A stretch of 64,000 bases of DNA from an uncultured Alphaproteobacteria bacterium. GTDB lineage: Bacteria; Pseudomonadota; Alphaproteobacteria; RF32; CAG-239. The translations under genes and the position numbers were made by a program. Location: positions 62,001 to 126,000 of the forward strand of contig CASDOS010000050.1 in assembly GCA_949282205.1 (NCBI GenBank). Reading direction: 5' to 3'. Below are positions 1-8,015 of the stretch, piece after piece. A model generated the notes under the pieces. It was not told the DNA's origin and did no database searches. It worked only from the letters and a program-made list of their open reading frames with translations. How positions within the stretch are numbered: position 1 is the first letter of the stretch; every line of letters begins with the position of its first letter.

Positions 1-1036
1 TCTTTCTCACTGGCGAAATGCGATGGCTGCTTTCTGAAAACCATAGCGGCTCTTCATCATTGAATTTTTCCTCATCGGCAAGCCAATCTCCCATTTCTTT
101 ATCTACTAAGCACAGTATTAACTGATTTTTAGATACCGCAATGTAATCTATTGTCGTATTTTTGATTATTGCCGAAGATATTACATCATATCCTTTTTGG
201 TTGATAACATCAAGTACAGGTGTGTGTGATTCTTTTATCGGGGCTGAGGCATTTGTATCTTGCGTCTTGTTTTTAGCTTGATTGTCTTTTCTGTTATTAG
301 AATTTTGATTCTTTTCTTGATGCGGTTTTGATGAAATTTCCGGTTCTACCTCTTTGATTACTTCCGCTTCTATCGTTTCCGGCTTATCTACTACTAAAGC
401 TGATGGAATACTATCCTCTATATCGGTTTTCTTTTCCTTTTTCTCAAAATCGAAATCTAAATCAAAATCATCGTCATCAAAATTAAACAGGGCATGATTT
501 GTCGGAACTTCCGCCGCGTCTTTTTTACCAGGCGTATACCCTGATGTCGCTCGAGAATTAACCGCACTTAAGTTGTTGTTTACATTAGATTGTAACAGTG
601 TTGCAGATGGAAGTGGCGGACGCTTTGTCGGCGCTTTCTTTATTATTGGTGTTTTTTTCACAACTTGGGGCTCTTCCGTAATGGATTTTTTCTTTACAAC
701 AACAGGGGCTTTGGTTTTTAACGTGATTTTTCTATATGCATATAATGGACTCAATACGACCTTTTTTACAAATCTTTCCCATTTTATAAGACATAGCCCA
801 ACCCAGCCAGCTAACCATAATGGTATTGAGCTGACAACAATTATAAAAAATCCTATTTCGGAATTACTTATCGGTGCTCCGCTGTTCCATTTATAACCCA
901 ATAGCTGCCAGTGTTCCGATAATAAAATATCAAAATGCCAATTAATTAACAATAAAACACGAATCCCATCTATGAATACTATACTCCATAGATAGCCAAC
1001 CAGTAACGTTTTTAATATTATTATTAGCGGTTTCAA
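1..1036 (-). CDS. Membrane protein with long disordered tail, partial (3' end outside window)
   Basis: The reading frame is open from a TTG codon to the left edge, so the C-terminus is missing; at least 345 residues are visible. An in-frame stop lies shortly upstream and a GGAG ribosome site sits 6 bases before the TTG, which is why I chose that start. The N-terminus (about residues 5-75) has two hydrophobic segments separated by a short loop with a W-x-FDIL motif. A long lysine-, proline- and acid-rich region follows, including a DDDDFDLDFDF acidic run. A compact C-terminal part (about 280 onward) resembles a small folded domain (motif IDYIAVSKNQLILCLVD). The N-terminal half resembles that of the next gene upstream, so the two are probably paralogues. 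It is the last visible gene of a minus-strand operon. I do not recognise the family; an envelope or secretion-complex part is only an inference. Confidence 0.75.
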   Translation of the reverse strand, partial: MKPLIIILKTLLVGYLWSIVFIDGIRVLLLINWHFDILLSEHWQLLGYKWNSGAPISNSEIGFFIIVVSSIPLWLAGWVGLCLIKWERFVKKVVLSPLYAYRKITLKTKAPVVVKKKSITEEPQVVKKTPIIKKAPTKRPPLPSATLLQSNVNNNLSAVNSRATSGYTPGKKDAAEVPTNHALFNFDDDDFDLDFDFEKKEKKTDIEDSIPSALVVDKPETIEAEVIKEVEPEISSKPHQEKNQNSNNRKDNQAKNKTQDTNASAPIKESHTPVLDVINQKGYDVISSAIIKNTTIDYIAVSKNQLILCLVDKEMGDWLADEEKFNDEEPLWFSESSHRISPVRK

Positions 1037-1088
1037 GTCTTTCTCCGGTTTTATTCCTTATTCTAGTTCGGTATTAGTTAACAACTCA

Positions 1089-1580
1089 TTATTGTTTTTC
1101 ATTTTCTTCTATTTTTGCAGCAATCTGTTTTCTTAAGTCGGCAACTTCATGCGAACGACCCGTGTTTTTTCCGTCCTTTTCCATTTTTGCTTTTATTATT
1201 TCATCCAGACTTTTATCTTTTTCTCCAAGATGCTTAATTGATACATGTTCAATTTCCATATTTTTAGGACGGGTTAATCGTCTGTATAACTTTGAGAATG
1301 GTCTGCTGAAAAATTTTCCTAATCCGTATTTATATAATTTATTGCTTAAAACCAACCAAATTATAGGAAGCGCAATTAGGCTAAATCCTAAACTGCAATC
1401 TCGAAATGTATTAAATACACCGCCCTTTTCCCAGTATTCATACATTATTTGATATGATTTTACATTCAAAATATCAAACTTCCACAATACCTTAAAAATG
1501 AATTGCCCTACATATACTAATCCTACCAAAACAATTATACTGCTAGATAAAAATCTTACCATTTTACCTATTTTCTTCAT
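1089..1580 (-). CDS. Small two-helix membrane protein, unknown
   Basis: The product has 163 residues. There are two predicted membrane segments (about residues 12-32 and 67-84), the first followed by a W-K-FDIL motif matching the W-H-FDIL motif of the downstream gene. A basic stretch and then a charged, probably helical tail follow. The shared layout (helix, WxFDIL, a Y-W/K-W loop containing G, helix, basic region) makes the two adjacent genes likely duplicates, this one lacking the long tail. The gene lies 10 bases after the coiled-coil gene and 52 bases before the truncated one, so co-transcription is likely. I do not recognise a family. Confidence 0.75.
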   Translation of the reverse strand: MKKIGKMVRFLSSSIIVLVGLVYVGQFIFKVLWKFDILNVKSYQIMYEYWEKGGVFNTFRDCSLGFSLIALPIIWLVLSNKLYKYGLGKFFSRPFSKLYRRLTRPKNMEIEHVSIKHLGEKDKSLDEIIKAKMEKDGKNTGRSHEVADLRKQIAAKIEENEKQ

Positions 1581-1590
1581 TCCTATCTCC

Positions 1591-3153
1591 TTAGCGACTT
1601 AATCCGTATTCTCTTATAGCTTGAGAAAATTGCTTTTCGGTTAATGTGAATTCATCTTTTTGGGCTGCCTGAGCTCTTTCTGATATTTTTTCACCATTAA
1701 GCATAAAGCCATTAATCGCCTCACTTATTTTAGAAACGGCTTCTTTGGCTTTTTTGTGTTTGCTTCTGTCGCTAATGTTTTTTGTAATAATTTTATCGGT
1801 CTCTTCTTTGGCTTCTTTACCGGCTTTATTTATTGATGTTAGATATTGTTTTATACATTCTTTCATTTCATCCGGATGACCTTTATTGGCTTCGTGTATT
1901 TTATCTATGTTCTCCATTATTTGTTTATAATGTTCCTGACTGCGTTTCTGTATATGAGTTTTAATTACCTCTTCACTATCTATCGCGTCTTTACTTATAT
2001 TCTTAATTTCTTTTATCTTTTTAGATACTTCTTTGGTAATTCCGGATATTTTGCTGCCGCTTTCCGCTATTGTTTTTATTTCTTCCAACTTCTTCTTAAT
2101 TTCGGTATTTGGTGCATTATCTCCGCCTAACTCTTCTTGCAAATCCAATACTCGAGCTGCTATCTCTGCCTTGAATTGATCTAAATTTGCGTTTCTTCCT
2201 TTCAATTTATTTTCAAAAGTATCTATTTTCTCCGAAAAGGCAGGTGAAATCGTATTTTTTTCTTCACTTATAACTTCTTCTATCGTCGCCAAACGTGTTG
2301 CTATTGTAAATATTTTTTCTTCTTTTGCAAAACGTCCATCTATTATTTCTTTATCGACACCTAAACCATATTTTCGCATAAACTCAGCTTCCGGTGACTG
2401 CGGATCCTCAAGTGCTTTTTCATTAATTTGACATAGTTTTTTATAGAAGTTTGGCTCTTTTTCCCATGCTGTCCATGTGGGCGCTATGCCATCTTTTTCT
2501 TTGGCTAAATTTTCATTGAGTTCTGTTAATTTTTCCTTTTCTTTTGAAAATCTCTCTATTCTTTCTTTATAAAATTCTTCCCCTATCATGTATATATTTT
2601 TTTTGGCTTTTTCTTCTTTTTCTTCAATTTTACCTCCTGACTTATATGGTGCAAATAATACCCACTCCGCGAAATCTAGAGTATTATCAACAATTGCATC
2701 TATCCCCCATGCATAAAAGGCCATAATGCAATCATTCCAAAATACTTCCATAATGTTATCGCCGCCAGATTTGCCTTTGGTTCCGCCTCTGTCCCTTTTG
2801 GGAGGTGTTATGGATCCTTTTGATTTAATCTCTTTTTCTTTCTTATCTTGAGGCGCTTTAGTATCAAATTCATCTACGGCAACATCATTATATGCTCTTG
2901 ATACACCGTCAGGTGCCCTTTCTGTTTGCTGCTGTTGTGTGTTGCCATCTTGATTTTCTTCTGTTTCTGTCTGATTCCCGCCATTTTTTTCCGTATCTGA
3001 TTGATTTTCCGTATCTTCTGTTGTAGCCGCAGAATCTTGTTGGACGCTGGAATCATCGTCAGAATTGAGATTCTCCTCTGTTTTTTTTTCCATATATTCT
3101 TCGGCTTCTTTTAGTTGTTTATCTAACTCATCATCTCGAGAATCGGTTACCAT
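1591..3153 (-). CDS. Large charged coiled-coil protein, unknown
   Basis: The product has 520 residues from the chosen start (MVTDSRDDE...). A further in-frame ATG lies at 3168, but it is inside the GAGGAG ribosome site, so the ATG at 3153 is preferred. Residues 1-130 are acidic, Q/N/T-rich and probably disordered. Residues about 135-170 (motifs FWNDCIMAFYAWGIDA and AEWVLFAPY) are the only hydrophobic part and may be a membrane-associated hairpin. The rest is rich in K and E with heptad-like spacing and is probably long coiled coil. There is no signal peptide. It belongs to the same minus-strand operon as its neighbours. I recognise no enzymatic motif; a scaffold or tether in a membrane complex is an inference from composition and context. 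Confidence 0.75.
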   Translation of the reverse strand: MVTDSRDDELDKQLKEAEEYMEKKTEENLNSDDDSSVQQDSAATTEDTENQSDTEKNGGNQTETEENQDGNTQQQQTERAPDGVSRAYNDVAVDEFDTKAPQDKKEKEIKSKGSITPPKRDRGGTKGKSGGDNIMEVFWNDCIMAFYAWGIDAIVDNTLDFAEWVLFAPYKSGGKIEEKEEKAKKNIYMIGEEFYKERIERFSKEKEKLTELNENLAKEKDGIAPTWTAWEKEPNFYKKLCQINEKALEDPQSPEAEFMRKYGLGVDKEIIDGRFAKEEKIFTIATRLATIEEVISEEKNTISPAFSEKIDTFENKLKGRNANLDQFKAEIAARVLDLQEELGGDNAPNTEIKKKLEEIKTIAESGSKISGITKEVSKKIKEIKNISKDAIDSEEVIKTHIQKRSQEHYKQIMENIDKIHEANKGHPDEMKECIKQYLTSINKAGKEAKEETDKIITKNISDRSKHKKAKEAVSKISEAINGFMLNGEKISERAQAAQKDEFTLTEKQFSQAIREYGLSR

Positions 3154-3232
3154 TGCTGTTCTCCTCATTTAAACTTTTATTTATGGTAACATAAAAACAA
3201 TTTCTTGTCTACTTTAAACACTCAGAAATTTG

Positions 3233-4429
3233 TTAAACTTTCAATTTTTTTATAAACTCTCCTATTTTTTGATTTGCTTTTATGCCATCTTCAGGCGTGA
3301 CTTTTATTAAACCAAAAAACTTAGGTTGAATTTTATCAAATTCTATCGGTGAAAACATCGCTGGATTCTTTGTGAGTGCTTTATATGCACCTTCTGCATC
3401 TTTTTGTGCCGCTTTGAAGTAATTTCCAATTAATTTTTCTGCATTTATCGGAAAATTTTTCTCCTTTAGTTTTTTTATAAAGCGAGTTCTTCTTTCTTGT
3501 AATTCCATATATTCTTCATATAATTCTTTTTTTATTCTGTTTTTTTGAATAATTTCTCTTTTTTGCTCATAATTTACTTCACAGATTTCTAAATTTATTA
3601 AAATTTCTACATATGAAATTATTGCCAATTGCATGTCTGTATCATTTAAACTTTCTGCAAAGGTTAAATATTCCTCATCTCCGGCATCTTTTGATAACCT
3701 TTTCATATTTTCGGGATCATACTTGTTTATTACATCCCAACACGATATTAAGTATTGTGCAATCTTTTTCCCAACACTCGGTTTGTAGTTAGGATATAGC
3801 ATATCTTCATTATAATCCGTTTCCGGAACTTTTAAATTTTTCTTCTCTGCTAATGCTATAACCCCATCTTTAAAATTTGTTACCGCTCGCGCCAGTTCCT
3901 TTTCCTCATTTTTTAGCTTGCTTTTTTCTTCTTCTGCTACTTGGTTCTTTTCTATTGTCAGTGTTTGTAAACTTGATAATTCCGATGAAATATTTGTATT
4001 TTCTGCCTCTGCTTGTATTGTTGAGGTGGACGAATTCATACCGTCTGCGCTTGTCCCTGATACTTGCGGAGTGATAAAGCTATCTAGACCACCGCCCGAT
4101 TGAGCTATAAAACCATCCAAACTATTTTCCAATTGCGGTGCATTTTTATTTTCTGATGACGTAATAAAACTTTCTAGACCACTTTCCATTTGCGAATTAT
4201 TTATTTTGTTTTCTGATGGAGTTACAAAACTTTCTAAACCACTTTCCACCACCGTTGTTGTTTGGTTTGATGCAGAGTTTTTCTGTGGTGGTACTTCTTC
4301 CGTGCTTTGGTTGATAAAATCATTTAATAATTTTGCAAATTCATCTTCCAATTTTCCGGTTACTTTATCTTCTTTCTTTTCTGAATTCTGTGTCAGAAAA
4401 TCATCCAATGTTTCTTTACTATTACTCAT
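3233..4429 (-). CDS. Protein with six repeated L-x-x-F short motifs, unknown
   Basis: The product has 398 residues. The N-terminal 125 residues are low-complexity but carry a repeated short motif, L-[DEN]-x-F-[ILV], at about residues 8 (LDDFLT), 35 (LNDFIN), 65 (LESFVT), 85 (LESFIT), 104 (LDGFIA) and 115 (LDSFIT). Four of these sit in longer copies of the type SGLESFxTxSENK. Residues about 150-180 look like coiled coil, and residues 180-398 look like a folded helical domain without a motif I recognise. There is no signal peptide or membrane helix. The start overlaps the end of the upstream gene by 8 bases (translational coupling). Repeated short motifs in a disordered region usually dock a partner several times; that role is inferred. 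Confidence 0.75.
   Translation of the reverse strand: MSNSKETLDDFLTQNSEKKEDKVTGKLEDEFAKLLNDFINQSTEEVPPQKNSASNQTTTVVESGLESFVTPSENKINNSQMESGLESFITSSENKNAPQLENSLDGFIAQSGGGLDSFITPQVSGTSADGMNSSTSTIQAEAENTNISSELSSLQTLTIEKNQVAEEEKSKLKNEEKELARAVTNFKDGVIALAEKKNLKVPETDYNEDMLYPNYKPSVGKKIAQYLISCWDVINKYDPENMKRLSKDAGDEEYLTFAESLNDTDMQLAIISYVEILINLEICEVNYEQKREIIQKNRIKKELYEEYMELQERRTRFIKKLKEKNFPINAEKLIGNYFKAAQKDAEGAYKALTKNPAMFSPIEFDKIQPKFFGLIKVTPEDGIKANQKIGEFIKKLKV
4141..4252 (-). repeat. Tandem 60-bp direct repeat encoding the L-x-x-F motif
   Basis: Two copies lie in exact 60-base register. From about 4149 and 4209 both read ttctgatg, then aaaactttcta (4166, 4226), then accactttcc (4178, 4238). More diverged copies continue toward 4060. 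The repeat codes for SGLESF[VI]T[PS]SENK within the 398-residue protein. It probably arose by internal duplication. Confidence 0.7.
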
Positions 4430-4727
4430 CTTTGTTATCTTTCTTATTTAAGTTGATATTTAATGTTTCTTGCGCTTCTTCTGTATCTATTACAATTATT
4501 TTATCAATTTGCGGCGCTTCCATCAAAATGTAAATTTTGTTATTCTTTACCTGAAATTGTTTTATTTCGACATTTCTTCCTATATCTATGCTTATTTCTT
4601 TTGATTGAGATTGTTGTATCTGAGGATTTTTTTTACTTAATATCTTTACAAATATCAGATAGGTGCATAGTACAATTCCCATGCTTAATATAATTACAAT
4701 ACTTTTTAGTATATTTTGCTTTGTCAT
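4422..4727 (-). CDS. Small membrane-anchored protein, unknown; first gene of operon
   Basis: The product has 101 residues. One membrane segment (about residues 9-27) is followed by a KILSKKNPQ linker and a small domain predicted as beta-strands (motifs VEIKQFQVKNNKIYILME and IDKIIVIDTE). The likely topology is an N-in anchor with a small periplasmic domain. It is the first gene of the minus-strand operon; its end overlaps the next gene by 8 bases. Only 78 bases separate it from the divergent rluD. The family is unrecognised. Confidence 0.7.
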   Translation of the reverse strand: MTKQNILKSIVIILSMGIVLCTYLIFVKILSKKNPQIQQSQSKEISIDIGRNVEIKQFQVKNNKIYILMEAPQIDKIIVIDTEEAQETLNINLNKKDNKDE

Positions 4728-4805
4728 ATTATATCCTTGATTTTATCTCTCTTTATGGTTTATCTTAAACTTAAATTTGTGAATATATATTTAACGGCTT
4801 TTTCC

Positions 4806-5792
4806 ATGTGTGACGAAAATAATAAAGTTTTTTTTACTTCGCCTGTTGATGATACTCAAAAAGCTCTGCGTATTGATAAATTTATTGCAAATCAAATTGC
4901 AGAATTCTCAAGGGCTCAAGTTCAACGTTTAATTGAAGATGGTTGTGTTTTTGCCGATGATGAAGCTATTGTCGATAAAAACTACAAAACTCGATTGGGG
5001 GATATTTATCAAATCAATCTACCGGAACCTCAAGCGGCTATTCCTTCTCCCGAAAACATTCCTTTAGATATTCTTTTTGAAGATGACGATTTAATTGTTG
5101 TCAATAAACCAGCCGGTATGACTGTTCATCCTGCCGCCGGGGTCCATTCCGGTACGCTTGTTAATGCACTCCTTTATCATTGTAAAGATTCTTTATCGGG
5201 AATCGGGGGCGTGGCAAGACCCGGTATTGTACATAGAATCGATAGAAATACCAGCGGAATTCTTGTGGTGGCTAAAAATGATTTGACTCACCGAAATCTC
5301 GCTGATCAGTTTTACAACCATTCTATCGAAAGAACTTATTATGCTCTTGTTTATGGTGCTCCTATGCCTCGCTCCGATACAATCTACGGAAATATTGCAC
5401 GAAGCCCTTACGATAGAAAAAAAATGGCTATTGTTCAAAACGGGGGAAAAAACGCGATTACTCACTATCAAACGATTGAAGTATACCTTAATAATGCGGT
5501 TTCTTTGGTTAAATGCAATTTAGAAACAGGACGTACACATCAAATACGAGTTCATTTATCTTCTATCGGTTGTAATCTTGTTGGTGACGATGTTTATGTA
5601 AAAGCAAAAAAAACATTAGTGAAACTTCCTCTTGATGTAAAAAATTACGTTAATAATTTTCCAAGACAAGCTCTTCATGCCTTTTCCTTAGGTTTTATTC
5701 ATCCCAGAACTAAACAGTTCTTGGCTTTTCAAACCGATTTTCCTGAAGATATGCAAACGTTAATTAAAAAATTAAAAGACGTTTCTCAATAG
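4806..5792 (+). CDS. rluD: 23S rRNA pseudouridine synthase, RluD family
   Basis: The product has 328 residues and is a pseudouridine synthase of the RluA/RluD type, acting on the large ribosomal subunit RNA. An S4 RNA-binding domain (about residues 20-80, LRIDKFIANQI) precedes the catalytic domain. The hallmark HRIDRNTSG with the catalytic Asp lies near residue 145, and the C-terminal LETGRTHQIRVH motif is intact. The frame extends upstream to 4716 but would add a hydrophobic segment alien to the family, so the ATG at 4806 is preferred. In many alphaproteobacteria rluD precedes rpoH, as here. RluC or another RluA-family member is a possible alternative, but the S4 domain and context favour RluD. 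Confidence 0.9.
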   Translation: MCDENNKVFFTSPVDDTQKALRIDKFIANQIAEFSRAQVQRLIEDGCVFADDEAIVDKNYKTRLGDIYQINLPEPQAAIPSPENIPLDILFEDDDLIVVNKPAGMTVHPAAGVHSGTLVNALLYHCKDSLSGIGGVARPGIVHRIDRNTSGILVVAKNDLTHRNLADQFYNHSIERTYYALVYGAPMPRSDTIYGNIARSPYDRKKMAIVQNGGKNAITHYQTIEVYLNNAVSLVKCNLETGRTHQIRVHLSSIGCNLVGDDVYVKAKKTLVKLPLDVKNYVNNFPRQALHAFSLGFIHPRTKQFLAFQTDFPEDMQTLIKKLKDVSQ

Positions 5793-5921
5793 TAATTTTT
5801 TAGTTTATATCATGCTTGCTTTTATTCGAATTTTATTAACCGCAAATAAAACTATTATCTAGGTTGTGGAAAAAAATTTAGAGTTATATCCTCCTTTGAG
5901 TCAACTTTTAGGAGAAGAATT

Positions 5922-6797
5922 ATGAAAGAACAACTTACTCTAAATGGACTTGACTTTTCACCTGAAGAAAATTTATCTCGTTATTTACAATCAATTAAAA
6001 AATTTCCCATCCTTTCCTCTGACGAAGAATATAACTTAGCTCTGCAGTATAAAAAATCGAAAGATACAACTATTGCTTATAAGCTAATTACTTCTCACTT
6101 GCGACTGGTTGTAAAAGTTGTTGCTAAATATAGAGGCTATGGACTTCCTATTGGTGAGATGATTTCTGAGGGAAATATCGGATTAATGTATGCTGTTGAT
6201 AAATTTGCTCCCGAAAAGGGATTCCGATTTTCTACATATGCCCTTTGGTGGATAAAAGCATCTGTTCAAAAATATATTCTCAATTCTTGGTCCTTAGTCA
6301 AACTTGGGACTACAGCTGCTCAGAAAAAATTGTTTTTTAATCTGCGCAAAATCAAAAATCGACTGAATTTGATTGATGATAGAGAACTTTCTCAGAATGT
6401 ATTACAGGATATTGCTCAATCTCTTGATGTCAGTGTACAAGATGTGACTGATATGAATATGCGGCTGAAATCACATGACGGTTCGCTTAATTCCATAGTC
6501 GACGGAGATTCTGACGGTACAACCGAATGGATGGATTTTATCTCTGATTCCAAGCCAAATCAGGAAGAAACTTTAGCTCACGCTGAAATTACAAAATACA
6601 GAAAGCAAATGTTTAATCAAGCCTTGTATGTCTTGAATAACAGAGAAAAAGATATTTTGTTTAAGCGACGCTTGTATGATAAAACCATAACTCTCGATGA
6701 TTTAAGCAAAACTTATAACATCTCTAAGGAGAGAGTTCGACAAATAGAATTAAATTCTATAAAGAAAATTACTAAGGCTATTGAGCTTATGCAGTGA
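5922..6797 (+). CDS. rpoH: RNA polymerase sigma factor RpoH (sigma-32)
   Basis: The product has 291 residues and is the heat-shock sigma factor directing RNA polymerase to chaperone and protease promoters. Sigma region 2 spans about residues 18-120 (YLQSIKKFPILSSDEE, EGNIGLMYAVDKF, FSTYALWWIKASVQ). The RpoH box QKKLFFNLR at 134-142 separates it from RpoD. Region 4 at about 235-285 holds the helix-turn-helix (LDDLSKTYNISKERVRQIE). A strong AGGAGAAG ribosome site precedes the ATG. The 129-base leader after rluD may hold its promoter and regulatory structure, but I could not assign boxes confidently. Confidence 0.95.
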   Translation: MKEQLTLNGLDFSPEENLSRYLQSIKKFPILSSDEEYNLALQYKKSKDTTIAYKLITSHLRLVVKVVAKYRGYGLPIGEMISEGNIGLMYAVDKFAPEKGFRFSTYALWWIKASVQKYILNSWSLVKLGTTAAQKKLFFNLRKIKNRLNLIDDRELSQNVLQDIAQSLDVSVQDVTDMNMRLKSHDGSLNSIVDGDSDGTTEWMDFISDSKPNQEETLAHAEITKYRKQMFNQALYVLNNREKDILFKRRLYDKTITLDDLSKTYNISKERVRQIELNSIKKITKAIELMQ

Positions 6798-6862
6798 CCT
6801 TGAAACTTTGCCTTTGTTTATTATCTATTGTATTATGCAAATCAGATTTTAAGGATAGGCAG

Positions 6863-7996
6863 ATGAATAGTCGTAATGAACGTTTTATTTACATCTTTTT
6901 ATTAATTTTTATGTGTTTGGCTTCTTTCGGATTAGGTTTTTATGTTTATAAAACGAGCAATTCTAAAGAGGCCAAACCTTTACCCGCATCAGACAGTATC
7001 GTCCTTAAGGCAAGACCGATTATACCTCTAGACAATTCCATTATAAAAACTTATGTGGGATTTGTCGAAGCTATAAATCAGGTTCAGATTATTCCTTATG
7101 TCAGTGGATATTTACAAAATGTCGCCGTCAGCGCCGGACAAATTGTTCGTAGCGGAGATTTGTTGCTTACAATTAATCCTGATGAATATAATGCTAAACT
7201 TAATATTGCTAAAACCGCCGTCCTACAAGCTGAGGCTAATTTTGAATACTATCAGAATTATTATAATCGAGTTTTGAAATCCGGTAAAAAAGCCTTTTCT
7301 GAAACAGAAATCGATAGCGCAAAAAATAATTTTCTCCAATCCAAGGCCAATTTAGAAAATGCTAAGGCTAACCTAAATTTAGCCGAAGTTAACTTAAATT
7401 ATACAACGATTAAAGCCCCTATTTCCGGTGTTATCGGTAATTTTACTCTTAGTGTCGGGGATTATGTTTCTCCTTCTTCCGGAGCGTTGCTTACTATTGT
7501 ACAAATGTCACCGGTTCGTATTGTCTTTTCTCTGACTGATACTGAATATCTTGACTTAAAAGAAAATAATCCTCTCTTATTTCAAAATTCTTCTATTCGC
7601 TTAAAATTATCTAATGGCTCTATTTTTGAATATTCCGGAACTTTTAAATACACTGATAATCAGATTAATAAAAGTACAGATTCTCTTGCCATCTATACTT
7701 ATTTTCAAAATGATAATCAACTTCTTTTACCTAATTCTTATGTCAATGTTGAAGTTAATCACCAATTTAAAAACACTGTTTTAGTCGAAAAAGAACTCGT
7801 GCAATTGTTACCTGAAGGCAATTTTATCATTGTTGCCAGAAATAATGTGCCTCAGAAAATTAAAATTAATATTCTCGCAGATACCGGAACAGATTATATT
7901 ATCGAAAATACTTTTCAAGCCGGTGATTTACTTATTTTAGAGAAACTCCCGAAGATGCCTAGCGGGGCAACCTTGCATTTTAACATTGTTAATTAA
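6863..7996 (+). CDS. RND efflux periplasmic adaptor (membrane fusion protein)
   Basis: The product has 377 residues and is the periplasmic adaptor linking an RND pump to its outer-membrane channel. It has an N-terminal anchor or signal helix (about 8-28), a lipoyl half-motif ([23 protein letters not shown]), a coiled-coil hairpin (about 105-180), then APISGVIGN and the beta-barrel domain. It differs from AcrA in lacking an obvious lipobox, so it is probably anchored by its N-terminal helix. The ATG at 6863 has an AAGGATAGG site upstream; the longer in-frame extension overlapping rpoH is unlikely. It is first in a three-gene operon with the pump and channel. The substrate cannot be told from sequence. 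Confidence 0.92.
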   Translation: MNSRNERFIYIFLLIFMCLASFGLGFYVYKTSNSKEAKPLPASDSIVLKARPIIPLDNSIIKTYVGFVEAINQVQIIPYVSGYLQNVAVSAGQIVRSGDLLLTINPDEYNAKLNIAKTAVLQAEANFEYYQNYYNRVLKSGKKAFSETEIDSAKNNFLQSKANLENAKANLNLAEVNLNYTTIKAPISGVIGNFTLSVGDYVSPSSGALLTIVQMSPVRIVFSLTDTEYLDLKENNPLLFQNSSIRLKLSNGSIFEYSGTFKYTDNQINKSTDSLAIYTYFQNDNQLLLPNSYVNVEVNHQFKNTVLVEKELVQLLPEGNFIIVARNNVPQKIKINILADTGTDYIIENTFQAGDLLILEKLPKMPSGATLHFNIVN

Positions 7997-8015
7997 TCAA
8001 TTAGGAGTAAAAACA

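Noticed and set aside
573..896. Plus-strand 107-codon frame near the left edge
   Set aside because: It lies antisense to a minus-strand frame with a ribosome site and a coherent domain layout.
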